DNA of 64,000 nt from Planctomycetota bacterium (GTDB lineage: Bacteria > Planctomycetota > Planctomycetia > Gemmatales > Gemmataceae): NCBI GenBank assembly GCA_009920765.1, contig RFZJ01000001.1:105774-169773 (forward strand), read 5' to 3'. Shown piece by piece: positions 36,509-45,893 of this stretch. Position numbers and translations under genes: made by a program. Under the pieces are notes generated by a model. The model was not told the origin of the DNA and ran no database searches. It saw nothing but the letters and a program-made list of their open reading frames with translations. Positions within the stretch are counted from its first letter, which is position 1. Each line of letters opens with the position of its first letter.

Positions 36509-37756
36509 ATGACCCCTCTAAACAAACTAACAAATTCATTGAAACAAACCGGGCTGATCAAATTTTTGAGTCACTTTGCAGAACAATTTTCCGACATCAT
36601 GCTCAAGGATCTTTCCATGGACTCCATAGGGGGGGATCGCAAAGTTGATTTTCTGGGAAAAACAGTGACCAACTTCGGTTCTGACAGTTTTTTGGGACTG
36701 GATCAGGATGAACGCGTTAAAAATGCGCTAAGAAACGGAATCGAACGATGGGGATCCCACAACGGTGCATCACGCGCCTTCTCTAGTGTTGAAACCAACG
36801 TGCTAGCGGAAGATAAATTAGCCGAATGGCTGGGCATTGAATCTGTTTTGATTTATCCCTCCGTTACCTTGGCAAATGTAGGAGCAATCCCTGGGCTGGT
36901 TGGCAAACAAGATATTGTTGTACTCGATCAACATTGTCATAATTCGATTCAAGAAGGTGCAAAAATTGCCAAGGCCAACGGGTCACAAGTTCTTTTCTTT
37001 GAACACTGCGATCCAGCCTCCTTATCCAAAGTTTTACAATCTGCAGGCAAATACAGACATGCGCTGGTTGCAATTGATGGCATCTACAGCATGAGCGGGG
37101 TAATTCCTCCCCTTAAGGAACTAAACAAAGTTTGCATGGACAATAACGCCATTCTTTATGTGGACGATGCCCATGCCACCGGGGTGGTAGGAACCAAAGG
37201 CCGGGGAACGGTTCTTGATGAGGTAGGAAATTACGAAAATATTCTATTGGTGGGATCCTTATCCAAAGGTTTTTCCTGCCTGGGTGGATTTATCGGCTGC
37301 ACTCAGGAAATGAAAAGCCTTCTGAAATGGAAATCTAACACCTTTATTTTTGGTGGCCCCGTTGGTCCACCTTATCTGGATGCGATTTGTACTGTATGCG
37401 ACATTTTGTCTTCAGGCGAATACGAACTCATTATTGCAAGGCTCAAGCGAAATTTAAACATTTTAGTTCAAGGCCTACGAGACCAGGGATTGCAGGTTCT
37501 AGGTGGCGCAACCCCCATTGTTTCAGTGGTGGTTGGCGATGAAGAACAAACCCTGAAGGCAGGCCATATCCTGTTTCAAAAAGGTTTTTATGTACAATCT
37601 GTCATTTTCCCCGCTGTGCCTTATCATGGGGGAGTGCTTCGAATCCAGGTAAATGCCAACCACAGACCAGACTCGGTTAAAGATCTCGTCAATGCGTTTA
37701 GGGAGCTTCAAGAAGAAATTGCATTTCCAACTGTGGCCATGAAGAACGCAGCCTGA
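36509..37756 (+). CDS. alpha-oxoamine synthase, serine-palmitoyltransferase-like (PLP)
   Basis: PLP enzyme that condenses an amino acid with an acyl thioester (family: SPT, KBL, BioF, CqsA). 415 residues: SNFLGL-like site FGSDSFLGLDQDERV, pyridoxal-stacking His in DQHCHNSIQEG, Asp and His in VDDAHATGVVG, and Schiff-base lysine Lys253 in VGSLSKGFSCLGG. GTG 36494 is in frame five codons upstream; the AGGTGG at 36490-36495 overlaps that GTG, so ATG 36509 is preferred. It converges with an acyl carrier protein gene 39 bp away, which fits an ACP-dependent SPT (sphingolipid) or a related lipid; BioF activity is less likely because no other bio gene is here. Confidence 0.82.
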   Translation: MTPLNKLTNSLKQTGLIKFLSHFAEQFSDIMLKDLSMDSIGGDRKVDFLGKTVTNFGSDSFLGLDQDERVKNALRNGIERWGSHNGASRAFSSVETNVLAEDKLAEWLGIESVLIYPSVTLANVGAIPGLVGKQDIVVLDQHCHNSIQEGAKIAKANGSQVLFFEHCDPASLSKVLQSAGKYRHALVAIDGIYSMSGVIPPLKELNKVCMDNNAILYVDDAHATGVVGTKGRGTVLDEVGNYENILLVGSLSKGFSCLGGFIGCTQEMKSLLKWKSNTFIFGGPVGPPYLDAICTVCDILSSGEYELIIARLKRNLNILVQGLRDQGLQVLGGATPIVSVVVGDEEQTLKAGHILFQKGFYVQSVIFPAVPYHGGVLRIQVNANHRPDSVKDLVNAFRELQEEIAFPTVAMKNAA

Positions 37757-37795
37757 TAAATCCAAACTTTTTGTATTATGTTTATTTAAAAGTTT

Positions 37796-38062
37796 TTAAG
37801 CTGCTTCTGATTTAAAATGGTCTGAGGTTCTTGAAACAATCAAATCCAAAACCTGCCCAACGGTGGAGATTTGTTCTAAATCTGCCTGTGAAAGCCTTAT
37901 TTTAAACTGTCTTTCAATCTGCGAAATGACACTAACGATATCAACAGAATCCAATCCCAAGCCATCCCTTAGTGTGATTTCATCATTTAAATCCTGATGC
38001 CTTACTCCTAGATCATTTTCAATGATATCCACTATGGTAGACCTGATTTTTTCACGATTCAT
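37796..38062 (-). CDS. acyl carrier protein, probably dedicated
   Basis: 88-residue phosphopantetheine carrier. Helix-loop-helix with the attachment Ser39 in GLGLDSVDIVSVISQIE, acidic throughout helix II. It differs from a typical FabACP by a long basic/hydrophilic N-terminus and tail, and it is not in a fab cluster. It faces the alpha-oxoamine synthase gene (39 bp apart) and lies 61 bp after the DUF6134-like gene on the same strand. A role as acyl donor for that synthase is likely by context (as in ACP-dependent sphingolipid pathways) but not shown. Confidence 0.88.
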   Translation of the reverse strand: MNREKIRSTIVDIIENDLGVRHQDLNDEITLRDGLGLDSVDIVSVISQIERQFKIRLSQADLEQISTVGQVLDLIVSRTSDHFKSEAA

Positions 38063-38123
38063 TTTAAAAGCCTTTCCTTGGCAAAAAACTTGGGAAACTC
38101 CGTTCCCAGCAAATCCAACAAAT

Positions 38124-38807
38124 TTAATTACGTTTCAAACTTGCCATCTCCACCTCAACCTTATGGCCGTCCTCCATCCAAGATTGCTTTACAATCCTGT
38201 CGGTGCCATCAAACCATAACTCTGTATTCGATTTGCTAAAAACCTTGTACTTGTTGACATTAACATTTTGCCCTGCAATGCTTGTTTGCTGTTGCCCCTG
38301 AAACTGGAGGTTTCCATCCACATCTTTGCCTGATTCCGCATCGATAAGCGGAATAATCCCTTTACGCTTTGCAGGGTCGGGCAAACACCAAAAAGTGGTG
38401 GCCCAAGCTTCTCCACGAGATATTTTTTCTTGATTGTTAACTCGCACACGCATACCTGGCCCCTCTTTTACAGCAAGAAGGGCATACCTCGTGCCATTGT
38501 CATTAGTAGAGGATTCAATCTTCTGCAGCGTTCCGTCTTTCCAAACTTCCTTACCATGGAAACTGTAGCGATAGGTGAATACCAAATAAGCATTAACCAC
38601 CAATTCGGTATCGATGGAAGTAGTGATCGTGCCATCCTCAGCCTTGGTGATATTCATGGTCATTTCACCCGCGGGTTTGCCATCGATTTTAATTTTAAAC
38701 AACCTAATCTCAGAATCAGCAAAAGCAAAACCACCCATGGTTAAAAAAGTAACCAAGAAAGCAATGGTGTGAAAAACTTGTTTTGAAAACATGGCAGCGC
38801 AACCCAT
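38124..38807 (-). CDS. exported DUF6134-like protein
   Basis: 227 residues with a signal-like segment (HTIAFLVTFLTMGGFAFA, cleavage near AFA-DS). The mature part is a beta-rich lipid-binding-like fold: DGKPAGEMTMNITK, YRYSFHGKEVWKDG, then FWCLPDPAKRKGIIPLIDAESGK. This matches proteins annotated DUF6134 (DUF3108-like) in planctomycetes. AAGGAGG precedes the ATG at 38807. It lies 106 bp after the lactate permease and 61 bp before the ACP, on the same strand. A link to outer-surface lipid handling is plausible from the fold and neighbours; activity is unknown. Confidence 0.72.
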   Translation of the reverse strand: MGCAAMFSKQVFHTIAFLVTFLTMGGFAFADSEIRLFKIKIDGKPAGEMTMNITKAEDGTITTSIDTELVVNAYLVFTYRYSFHGKEVWKDGTLQKIESSTNDNGTRYALLAVKEGPGMRVRVNNQEKISRGEAWATTFWCLPDPAKRKGIIPLIDAESGKDVDGNLQFQGQQQTSIAGQNVNVNKYKVFSKSNTELWFDGTDRIVKQSWMEDGHKVEVEMASLKRN

Positions 38808-38913
38808 GGCAATCTGCCTCCTTGTTAAAAAGTTAAATCCACAAACACTGTTTATACATTGATTGAGTGGAAAAATCCAATAGAAGATGACAACGTTTTT
38901 TCAATTACCCCAA

Positions 38914-40698
38914 TTACCGCAAATACCCTGGAACCAAGAAGGTAAAAGGGGGTAAATAGGCTTGCAGCAATGTAATCAACCCGATGACACTTGCCAGAAA
39001 AATACTATGCCAGATGACAGCCCTAAAAATATCCGCTTCCTTGCCCAGTTGGCCAGTTGCCGATGTTGCCACGACTATACTCTGGGCATCGATCATTTTG
39101 CCCATAACCCCACCTGTACTATTAGCGGTACAAATAAGAACTTCAGCCTGTGGAAGGGAAAGATGTTGAAAGACTCCGGCAGTATGAATTTCAGCAGCAG
39201 TAATTTTCTGCAAACTGCCGAACAAGGCATTACTACCCGCATCAGTACCTGTAAGGAAAACTCCAAGCCAACCTAAAATTGCAGCAAAAAATGGATACAT
39301 GAAACCTGTTTGAGCAAAAGCAACCCCTAATGTCGCATCCATGCCAGCGTATCTAGTCAAATAACTAAGGCCAAGCATAAACATAATGGTAAGAATTGGC
39401 ACAGTCATTTGATCAATCGTTTCGCGCAGCACTTTGAAAAACTGTTTAACAGTCATGCCAAGCAAAGGAATGGAAATCAATGCCGCAAGAAACACGCTGG
39501 AACCCGGAGCAGTCAACCAGATAAAGTTAAACTCAGCTTTTTCCTTTTTTTGTTCACCTAGGCTGGAGTCGTGTAAATTAGCATCCCGTAAAACTTCTTC
39601 ATGCAACCCAGGCAATGGAATTTTATAACTTGCCTTCAATGGCCCCACTATTTCGACAGGCCCCTGGCCTTCCTTCTGCTTTATAATTCCAGCGAGAAGC
39701 AACAGAATCGACATTAAAACATAAGGCATCCAAGCTTTGGCAACTTTGCCTGTGGTCAACTCATCAGTATGGAAATTGGTACTTGGAATTATATGTCCGC
39801 CTGTAGCAGGAAGTATCACCTTGGGTTTCCAAACTTTCAAAAAAAGAGCAGTGACAACCAAGGAAAACAAACCTCCACCGATATCAGTCATGGGATAAAG
39901 AATCAATCCATCGACATAATTATGCATGGTTGCAAAGAAGTATTGGAAAAGAGCGAAAGACCCACCTGCGGCCAGCAATGCAGGCCATACTTCAAAAGCT
40001 TGTTTCAATGTACACAAGCAGCACATCATATATGCAGGAACCAAGAGCGAAAGCAAAGGCAATTGATGCCCTGCCATGGTGCTGAGAATTTCCGTTGGAA
40101 TTCCGGTAACTCCCGTAAGGGTAATCAATGGGGTGCCCAATCCACCATATGCTACAGGTGAGGTATTTGCGAGCAAACACAATACAGCAGCTTGCAAAGG
40201 TTGAAAACCTAGGCCTACTAAAATGGCAGCACAAATAGCCACGGGTGCCCCTGCCCCGGCAGCGCCTTCAAGAAATGCCCCGAAAGCAAACGCAATAAGA
40301 ATGGCTTGTAGCCTGCAATCATTCGACAAACCAGAAACCGAACGCCTTAAAATTTCAAATTGCCCAGTACTTACAGTCATATTGTAAAGCAGCATCGCAT
40401 TAAAAACAGTCCAGCCAATGGGCAATAAACCAAAAAGTGCCCCATTTACAAAAGCCATCGAAACAATAACCAAGGGGGTTCCATAAACAAAACATGCCAG
40501 AACACCAGCAACAAATGTTGCACCCGCACCTGCCAGGGGTGCAGACCAACGCGAAACCACTAGCAACCAAAAAAGCACAATTACAGGTAAAGCTGCAACG
40601 ACCGTAGACCAGAAAGCTGATGCTGAAACCAAGCCAGCAAGCGGATCAAGCTGTTGAATAAAAGCTACCGCCCAAATCAAAGGAGAGTTTGCCATCAT
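38914..40698 (-). CDS. lldP: L-lactate permease (LctP/LldP family)
   Basis: Inner-membrane lactate/proton symporter, 594 residues with about 12-14 TMs. The N-terminal LDPLAGLVSASAFWSTVVAALP and FGAFLEGAAGAGAPVAICAAILVGLGF are family-typical, as is LGVFLTGTDAGSNALFGSLQ near the end. Two alternative ATG codons (40698 and 40695) are next to each other, after TAGGA. No lactate dehydrogenase or regulator gene is adjacent, so lactate use must involve genes elsewhere. It may give pyruvate for the PDH encoded at 18.5-24 kb. Confidence 0.95.
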   Translation of the reverse strand: MMANSPLIWAVAFIQQLDPLAGLVSASAFWSTVVAALPVIVLFWLLVVSRWSAPLAGAGATFVAGVLACFVYGTPLVIVSMAFVNGALFGLLPIGWTVFNAMLLYNMTVSTGQFEILRRSVSGLSNDCRLQAILIAFAFGAFLEGAAGAGAPVAICAAILVGLGFQPLQAAVLCLLANTSPVAYGGLGTPLITLTGVTGIPTEILSTMAGHQLPLLSLLVPAYMMCCLCTLKQAFEVWPALLAAGGSFALFQYFFATMHNYVDGLILYPMTDIGGGLFSLVVTALFLKVWKPKVILPATGGHIIPSTNFHTDELTTGKVAKAWMPYVLMSILLLLAGIIKQKEGQGPVEIVGPLKASYKIPLPGLHEEVLRDANLHDSSLGEQKKEKAEFNFIWLTAPGSSVFLAALISIPLLGMTVKQFFKVLRETIDQMTVPILTIMFMLGLSYLTRYAGMDATLGVAFAQTGFMYPFFAAILGWLGVFLTGTDAGSNALFGSLQKITAAEIHTAGVFQHLSLPQAEVLICTANSTGGVMGKMIDAQSIVVATSATGQLGKEADIFRAVIWHSIFLASVIGLITLLQAYLPPFTFLVPGYLR

Positions 40699-40861
40699 TT
40701 TTCCTATCCAATTTTAAACATTCATCAGAAGCAACGATTTTAGATTGTTTGAGTATCATTGCAAGAAAATGAATGCCAATGTTGATAAAACATAATCATA
40801 GGGTTTATTTATCCTTGCCTAAAACCATCAGCCAAAACCACCAAGGAAATTTAGCCAGAGC

Positions 40862-41626
40862 ATGACTTCAACTTTCGACTACCCTGATCATCGCACATCA
40901 AAGCTGAAAAGCCTGGATGCCCGTTGGAAAGTTGCAGGCTTTTTGATTGCAATGCTTTGCATGGCTTTTTTAAAAACACCTATGATTGGGGTGGCAGGCG
41001 TCATTGCATCCTTACTTTTATTAATGGGCACTTGGCCGGATTCCGGCTGGTGGTTGCCTAGGATTTTCTGGATTGTCGCAGGCATTCTTGTTTTTATTCT
41101 GCCAACCCCTTTCCTTACGCCGGGGGAAACATTCTTTGAGTATGGGATATTAAAAGCAAGTAAAGAAGGATTGGATACCTCTGTGTTGATTTTCTCCCGA
41201 GGTCTTGCAATCAGCATCCTTGCCCTTGCATTAATTGGAAGTTCGACGATTCAGGATTTAGTTCGGGGTGCAAACGGCTTCGGATTACCATCTAAAATAT
41301 GTTCAATCTTCTGGCTTGGATTCAGGCATCTCGATCTTCTTTCCCATGAATTCAAACGCATGCGCGTTGCCCTGCGGGCAAGAGGTTACAAAATCAACAC
41401 AGGCTTTAGTTCCTACAAAACCATCGCCTGGCTTAGTGCCAACATGCTTGTAAGGGCATTAGACCGCAGCGAACACGTGGGCTTGGCAATCAAAGCTCGG
41501 GGATTTCATGGCGTCTTTACTTCACTTGAAACACCCAAAACAACCTGGCGCGAAGTTGGATTTTTCTTTGCCATGATTCTTATCCCGTTCTCCCTTTTAG
41601 TCCTCGACTTTTGGCTGGGAAACTAA
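40862..41626 (+). CDS. cbiQ: energy-coupling factor transmembrane protein (CbiQ/EcfT)
   Basis: T component of an ECF-type ABC importer. 254 residues, with an N-terminal cytoplasmic part then about five TMs. The two coupling-helix motifs, containing Ala-Arg-Gly, are LRARGYKI and IKARGFHG. Three bases separate its stop from cbiO. No CbiM, CbiN or other S component is found upstream or downstream here, and no cobalamin riboswitch is seen in the 163-bp upstream gap. Cobalt/nickel is the default expectation for CbiQ but is not supported by a substrate gene. Confidence 0.88.
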   Translation: MTSTFDYPDHRTSKLKSLDARWKVAGFLIAMLCMAFLKTPMIGVAGVIASLLLLMGTWPDSGWWLPRIFWIVAGILVFILPTPFLTPGETFFEYGILKASKEGLDTSVLIFSRGLAISILALALIGSSTIQDLVRGANGFGLPSKICSIFWLGFRHLDLLSHEFKRMRVALRARGYKINTGFSSYKTIAWLSANMLVRALDRSEHVGLAIKARGFHGVFTSLETPKTTWREVGFFFAMILIPFSLLVLDFWLGN

Positions 41627-41629
41627 TTC

Positions 41630-42370
41630 ATGATCAATCCCATCATCGACATCCTGCAACTTTCACACTCTTATGCAGATGGCACAAAATCAATTCAGGG
41701 TATCAAACTCCAGATTAACCCCGGTGAATCTGTTGCAATAATTGGGCCCAATGGCGCAGGCAAAACAAGCCTATTTCTTTGCATTGCAGGGCTTGTCTCT
41801 TTCCAGGCATCATCCTTCAATATTTCCGGGATCAATGCATTGGAAGGAAACAATAAATCCCTTCTTCCTTCAAGAGCTGCTTTATTATTTCAAGACAGTG
41901 ATGACCAATTATTCTGCCCAACCGTGGAAGAAGACATCGCTTTCGGCCCTATAAACCAAGGACTAAGCAAAGCCGTAGTGAAGGAACGGGTGGAAATCGC
42001 ACTTGAAGAAGTTGGCCTGATCGAAAAGCGAAACAAGATTCCCCACCAATTATCAGGCGGGGAAAAAAGACGGGTCGCTTTAGCGGGCTTACTTGCAATG
42101 AACCCGGATATTCTTCTTTTGGATGAACCCTCGCAATTCTTAGACCATCGTTCCAGAAGATCGCTTATCAATATCCTCAACGAAAACACTCATACCAAAC
42201 TGATTGCAACCCATGATTTTGAAATGGCCCTGGAAACTTGCTCTCGGGCTATTCTGTTGGATCACGGCAAGGTTGAAGCCGATGGCCCCATCAAAACCAT
42301 CCTTGCAGATGAATCTCTACTAAAAAAACATGGGATGGAAGTCCCCTATTCCCTCAAACCACATATGTAA
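41630..42370 (+). CDS. cbiO: ECF transporter ATPase (CbiO)
   Basis: ATPase of the ECF importer. 246 residues: Walker A GPNGAGKTS, Q-loop LLFQDSDDQLFCPTV with the ECF-type Asp-Asp-Gln, ABC signature LSGGEKRRVALAG, Walker B ILLLDEPSQFLD, and H-loop ATHDFEM. It follows cbiQ by three bases and stops one base before the end of the converging hydrolase gene. Probably forms the energising module with CbiQ, possibly as a homodimer because only one ATPase gene is here. Confidence 0.92.
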   Translation: MINPIIDILQLSHSYADGTKSIQGIKLQINPGESVAIIGPNGAGKTSLFLCIAGLVSFQASSFNISGINALEGNNKSLLPSRAALLFQDSDDQLFCPTVEEDIAFGPINQGLSKAVVKERVEIALEEVGLIEKRNKIPHQLSGGEKRRVALAGLLAMNPDILLLDEPSQFLDHRSRRSLINILNENTHTKLIATHDFEMALETCSRAILLDHGKVEADGPIKTILADESLLKKHGMEVPYSLKPHM

Positions 42371-42371
42371 A

Positions 42372-44534
42372 CTATTGTTTTGGCACAACCACTCGGTGTT
42401 GCACAAACTCTTTCCCCATCACTTTTTGAAACTCACCAACCCAGTTGAATGGTTGCGATTCATCCTTGTTTTGAAAATAAAGTTTAACCTTCCGTGGGTA
42501 AAGTAAAGCCAGTGCTTGGGGTATATCCAGAACCCGTAATATCTCAAGAAAAGTTGGGCCGACACGATGCGAGGGCGAAAGATTCCATAAGTCCAACCTT
42601 TGAATTGAAGGTTCAAAAATCGCAGCGTAAAGAGCTATGCCCGCCATATCGTTTTTTCCCACCAACCACAAAGGAACATCTTTATAATCAGGATCAGCAT
42701 TCAAAACCTTCACTCCTCTACGAACATCCCAAACCCGCTGGCCATCAAGAGTCTGCCCCAGCAAGGCATACCGCCTTCGAAGTTGAAAATCCATTGTTTT
42801 GCCATCAATAAGAACCGTATCTGCCCAGTGGGTTGGGCCAAATCCCCGCGGAATAATCATGGCAAAAGCCCAGTCGTTACCCGCCATCATTCGCTTTTGC
42901 TGCTGAAATTCTTCTTCATTCCTTTTTACCTTATCCCCATCTTTAAGAATGTCGGAAAAATCTGCCCCCATCATTCCGACAAACTTTTTCCACTCCGCTT
43001 CGTTCAAGACTTCAGCGACCAGCAATTTAGGTTTTTTCGTTTTTTCTGCTGTTAGAACAAACAATCTCAACGGGATTTCTTTTTCACTTATAAAGTCAAA
43101 CGCTTGCAATTTGACACCATCGGAAACCTTGGTCTCTGCAGCCTTTATTTCCAAGGGCAATTGGTCATTCGCCCAATTACGAAAAACCTTCTGCTTAAGA
43201 TCTTCAAGGACCTGCCCACTTTTTTTCTGCCAACCCTCCTGAAAATTGTTATCACTCTTGGGCGTTTCCCAAACAGCTTTTTTAATAAAGTGTCCATGTA
43301 GTTGGGTATTGATTTCATCCGCCGGCAAGCTATCGAAAACTTTCAACTGCCTTGGATCAAACCTGATTGGTTTTTCTTCAGCAGGGGGACTAGTATCCCC
43401 TTTAAGCCACTTGTTCATCCAGGCATTGATGCCTCTGCGCAATAAAACGGTATCCACATGCCCGCCCTTTGTTTCAAGAAGAGCAAAACCTTCAGGGGCG
43501 TTATGCATCGCATAGATTTTTTTGACTTTCTCAACCATTCGAAGATACCCAGGTTTGGGGAAAATAGGATCCTCATCGCTATTTCCTAGGAGAACCGCCC
43601 TCGGTGCGCAAAGTGCAATCAACTGTGTAAAATCCCAACGATAAAGATTTATAAAGTACATGCAATCGCAATGGCCCGTAATAACCCCCTTGCGAAAACG
43701 AGGTTCGATGCCCTCAAGCAAATGCGCCTGCAAATCTGAAATACCTGCAACAGGCACCGCAGCTTTGATTCGTTCGTCTGCAGCTGCTATCCACCACGAA
43801 GTTGCCCCACCGCCGCTTCTACCCGTAACCCCAAACCGCGAAGAATCGATTTCCGGTCTGGTTTGCAGATAATCCAGCGCACGCATGGCATTCCAACATT
43901 CCACCCCTGCAGATGTGTAACCCATGCACTGCCACCACCACATATTCTGATTGTAAGTTCCATGATGAATACCTTGAATTTCACCTAATTGCAAAGTATC
44001 AAGGGAAAGGCATGCATAGCCATTTTGCGCAAACCAAACTGGATGATATTGATAATGTGCCTTGCTTCCGTATGAAACTGCAACCGTTTTTCCGCCCACC
44101 GTTTCCTTCATAACGACATTGGCATGGCCACACACATAAAGGATAGCAGGAATCTTGCCTTCGATCTTTTGAGGAAGGTATAGGTTGGCGGTGACATACA
44201 AGCCAGGCATTGATTGAAAGTGGATTTTCTCAACCCGGATACCACCCTCTTCAATTTTTCCGGTAACAACAGGCTTCAAATCTGTTTTTGCAGGCAACGG
44301 CCAAAGCCCCAACATTTCGAGTAATTGCCTGCGCATTTCCTTCGAATTAGCATCCCAATCAGCTTTTGAATCAATTCCTTTAAGACAATTATCCCTGATT
44401 TTGCCCACTTGGTCTCGTAGATAAGCATCCCTTATCTTATTCCCAGCCGTTGCCTCTTCCTGCGAAAAAATTGGGGCAACATTAAAAAGAATTACTGCAA
44501 CTACTACGGCCGAATTTTTTAAATTTGTGTTCAT
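42372..44534 (-). CDS. secreted alpha/beta-hydrolase (acetyl-xylan-esterase-like)
   Basis: Large exported hydrolase, about 720 residues. Signal peptide (MNTNLKNSAVVVAVILFNVAPIFS), then a first hydrolase half: the nucleophile Ser in FGVTGRSGGGATSWWIAAADE, the acid in LLGNSDEDPIFP, and a late GGHVDTV for the His. A second half (from about residue 430) has no clear active site but ends with a hydrolase-like beta-sheet. ATG 44534 is chosen over the longer frame to 44612 because it opens the signal. Family members act on acetylated or esterified polysaccharides; the substrate here is unknown. It stands alone, convergent with cbiO. Confidence 0.8.
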   Translation of the reverse strand: MNTNLKNSAVVVAVILFNVAPIFSQEEATAGNKIRDAYLRDQVGKIRDNCLKGIDSKADWDANSKEMRRQLLEMLGLWPLPAKTDLKPVVTGKIEEGGIRVEKIHFQSMPGLYVTANLYLPQKIEGKIPAILYVCGHANVVMKETVGGKTVAVSYGSKAHYQYHPVWFAQNGYACLSLDTLQLGEIQGIHHGTYNQNMWWWQCMGYTSAGVECWNAMRALDYLQTRPEIDSSRFGVTGRSGGGATSWWIAAADERIKAAVPVAGISDLQAHLLEGIEPRFRKGVITGHCDCMYFINLYRWDFTQLIALCAPRAVLLGNSDEDPIFPKPGYLRMVEKVKKIYAMHNAPEGFALLETKGGHVDTVLLRRGINAWMNKWLKGDTSPPAEEKPIRFDPRQLKVFDSLPADEINTQLHGHFIKKAVWETPKSDNNFQEGWQKKSGQVLEDLKQKVFRNWANDQLPLEIKAAETKVSDGVKLQAFDFISEKEIPLRLFVLTAEKTKKPKLLVAEVLNEAEWKKFVGMMGADFSDILKDGDKVKRNEEEFQQQKRMMAGNDWAFAMIIPRGFGPTHWADTVLIDGKTMDFQLRRRYALLGQTLDGQRVWDVRRGVKVLNADPDYKDVPLWLVGKNDMAGIALYAAIFEPSIQRLDLWNLSPSHRVGPTFLEILRVLDIPQALALLYPRKVKLYFQNKDESQPFNWVGEFQKVMGKEFVQHRVVVPKQ

Positions 44535-44692
44535 TTGAAAGCCCCTGTTTTCAAGGTGGGAAGGAATCTTGATGTTATGTTGCATGGGGGAACCAATCAA
44601 CCTAAAAGGCAAATTGTTTATTCACAGACTTACATACCCAATGCGAAATGATTATCTTATTCTTATCATCACCCTGTTTAGGAATGTAGATC

Positions 44693-45808
44693 ATGATTAC
44701 AGATTTAAAAATACTTGAAGAGCTCCCCTCTCCCTCGCTTCTTTTTTTTATTGATGAGATCAAACACAACATCGATACCTGCCTAAGCTGGGTGGGCAAC
44801 CAACCAGAACGTCTGCGAATGCATGTAAAAACCCACAAATGCCCAGAGGTGGTAAAAATTCAACTCGCAAAAGGATTAACCAAGCATAAAGCAGCAACCA
44901 TAGCAGAGGCTGAGATGCTTGCAATTAGCGGGGCCCCTGATGTTTTTATCGCCTATCCAATGGTTGGTCCTAATCTAAAAAGGCTCGCCAAACTTATTCA
45001 AAAATATGACGGAACTAAATTCTCTGTGAGCGTGGATCACGCAGAAGCTGCCGCCATGCTCGGAAATGCCATGACTAAAGAAGGGATTTCTCTTGAAGTT
45101 TTACTGGATTTCGACATGGGTTTTAAACGAACGGGATTTCCAGTGGAAACTGCGGCATTGGATCTTTATCGCACCTTGGCATCTACCAAGGGCATTAAAG
45201 CCGCGGGATTCCACACTTATGATGGTCACAATCAATTGGAACACCATGCTGATCGATTGGCTGAACTTGATAGGGTCTGGGGTCAAATTTTAGAGATGCG
45301 GGCAACTTTAGAAAAAAGCGGACTTGCTGTTCCAAAAATTATTTCCGGAGGCACCCCAACCTTTATTCTTTACAGCAAATTAAATGTATCTGGCTTGGAA
45401 TGTTCACCAGGCACACTGACACTCCATGATTTTGGATATGGCAATCGCTATACTGAATTAAAACCCTTCAAATATGGTGCAGGATTACTAACCCGGGTTA
45501 TAAGTAAACAGGGAACCAATGGAATCACTGTTGACCTTGGTTATAAAGCAGTTTCAGGGGATCAGCCCCCCGGGAAACGCTGCATTTTCCCTTACAATCC
45601 TGAATTTGAATTTGTGGGCCATAGTGAGGAACATTTGATGCTTAAGCACCCCAACCCTGAAAAATTCAAGCTTGGAGAGCCAATTCTTGCGGTTCCTGTT
45701 CATATTTGCCCCACCACTGCACTTCATCGGCATGCGATTGCCATTTCCAACAATCAGGTGGTAGGGAAATGGGAAATAGTAGGTCGGGATCGAGATCTTG
45801 GTTGTTAA
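44693..45808 (+). CDS. D-threonine aldolase / DSD1-family PLP enzyme
   Basis: 371 residues, fold-III PLP enzyme. PLP lysine in MHVKTHKCPEV (about Lys48); alanine-racemase-like barrel with GFHTYDGHNQ and SGGTPTF; C-terminal domain with the metal-ligand pair in VHICPTTALHRHAIAI (His and Cys of the DSD1/D-Thr aldolase family). Likely cleaves a D-3-hydroxy amino acid, or dehydrates D-serine, with a divalent metal. No signal peptide. AGGAA precedes ATG 44693. Specific substrate not fixed by sequence. Confidence 0.87.
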   Translation: MITDLKILEELPSPSLLFFIDEIKHNIDTCLSWVGNQPERLRMHVKTHKCPEVVKIQLAKGLTKHKAATIAEAEMLAISGAPDVFIAYPMVGPNLKRLAKLIQKYDGTKFSVSVDHAEAAAMLGNAMTKEGISLEVLLDFDMGFKRTGFPVETAALDLYRTLASTKGIKAAGFHTYDGHNQLEHHADRLAELDRVWGQILEMRATLEKSGLAVPKIISGGTPTFILYSKLNVSGLECSPGTLTLHDFGYGNRYTELKPFKYGAGLLTRVISKQGTNGITVDLGYKAVSGDQPPGKRCIFPYNPEFEFVGHSEEHLMLKHPNPEKFKLGEPILAVPVHICPTTALHRHAIAISNNQVVGKWEIVGRDRDLGC

Positions 45809-45893
45809 AATTTCTTCGCTGCCAAAATGCTCTAGATAACCTATAATAACTTTAGCTTTGAATCACGGAACTTGATACTAGCGAGATGCACTC

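Noticed and set aside
40699..40861. Cobalamin riboswitch before cbiQ
   Set aside because: The 163-bp gap lacks the B12 box and conserved elements; too short for a full riboswitch.
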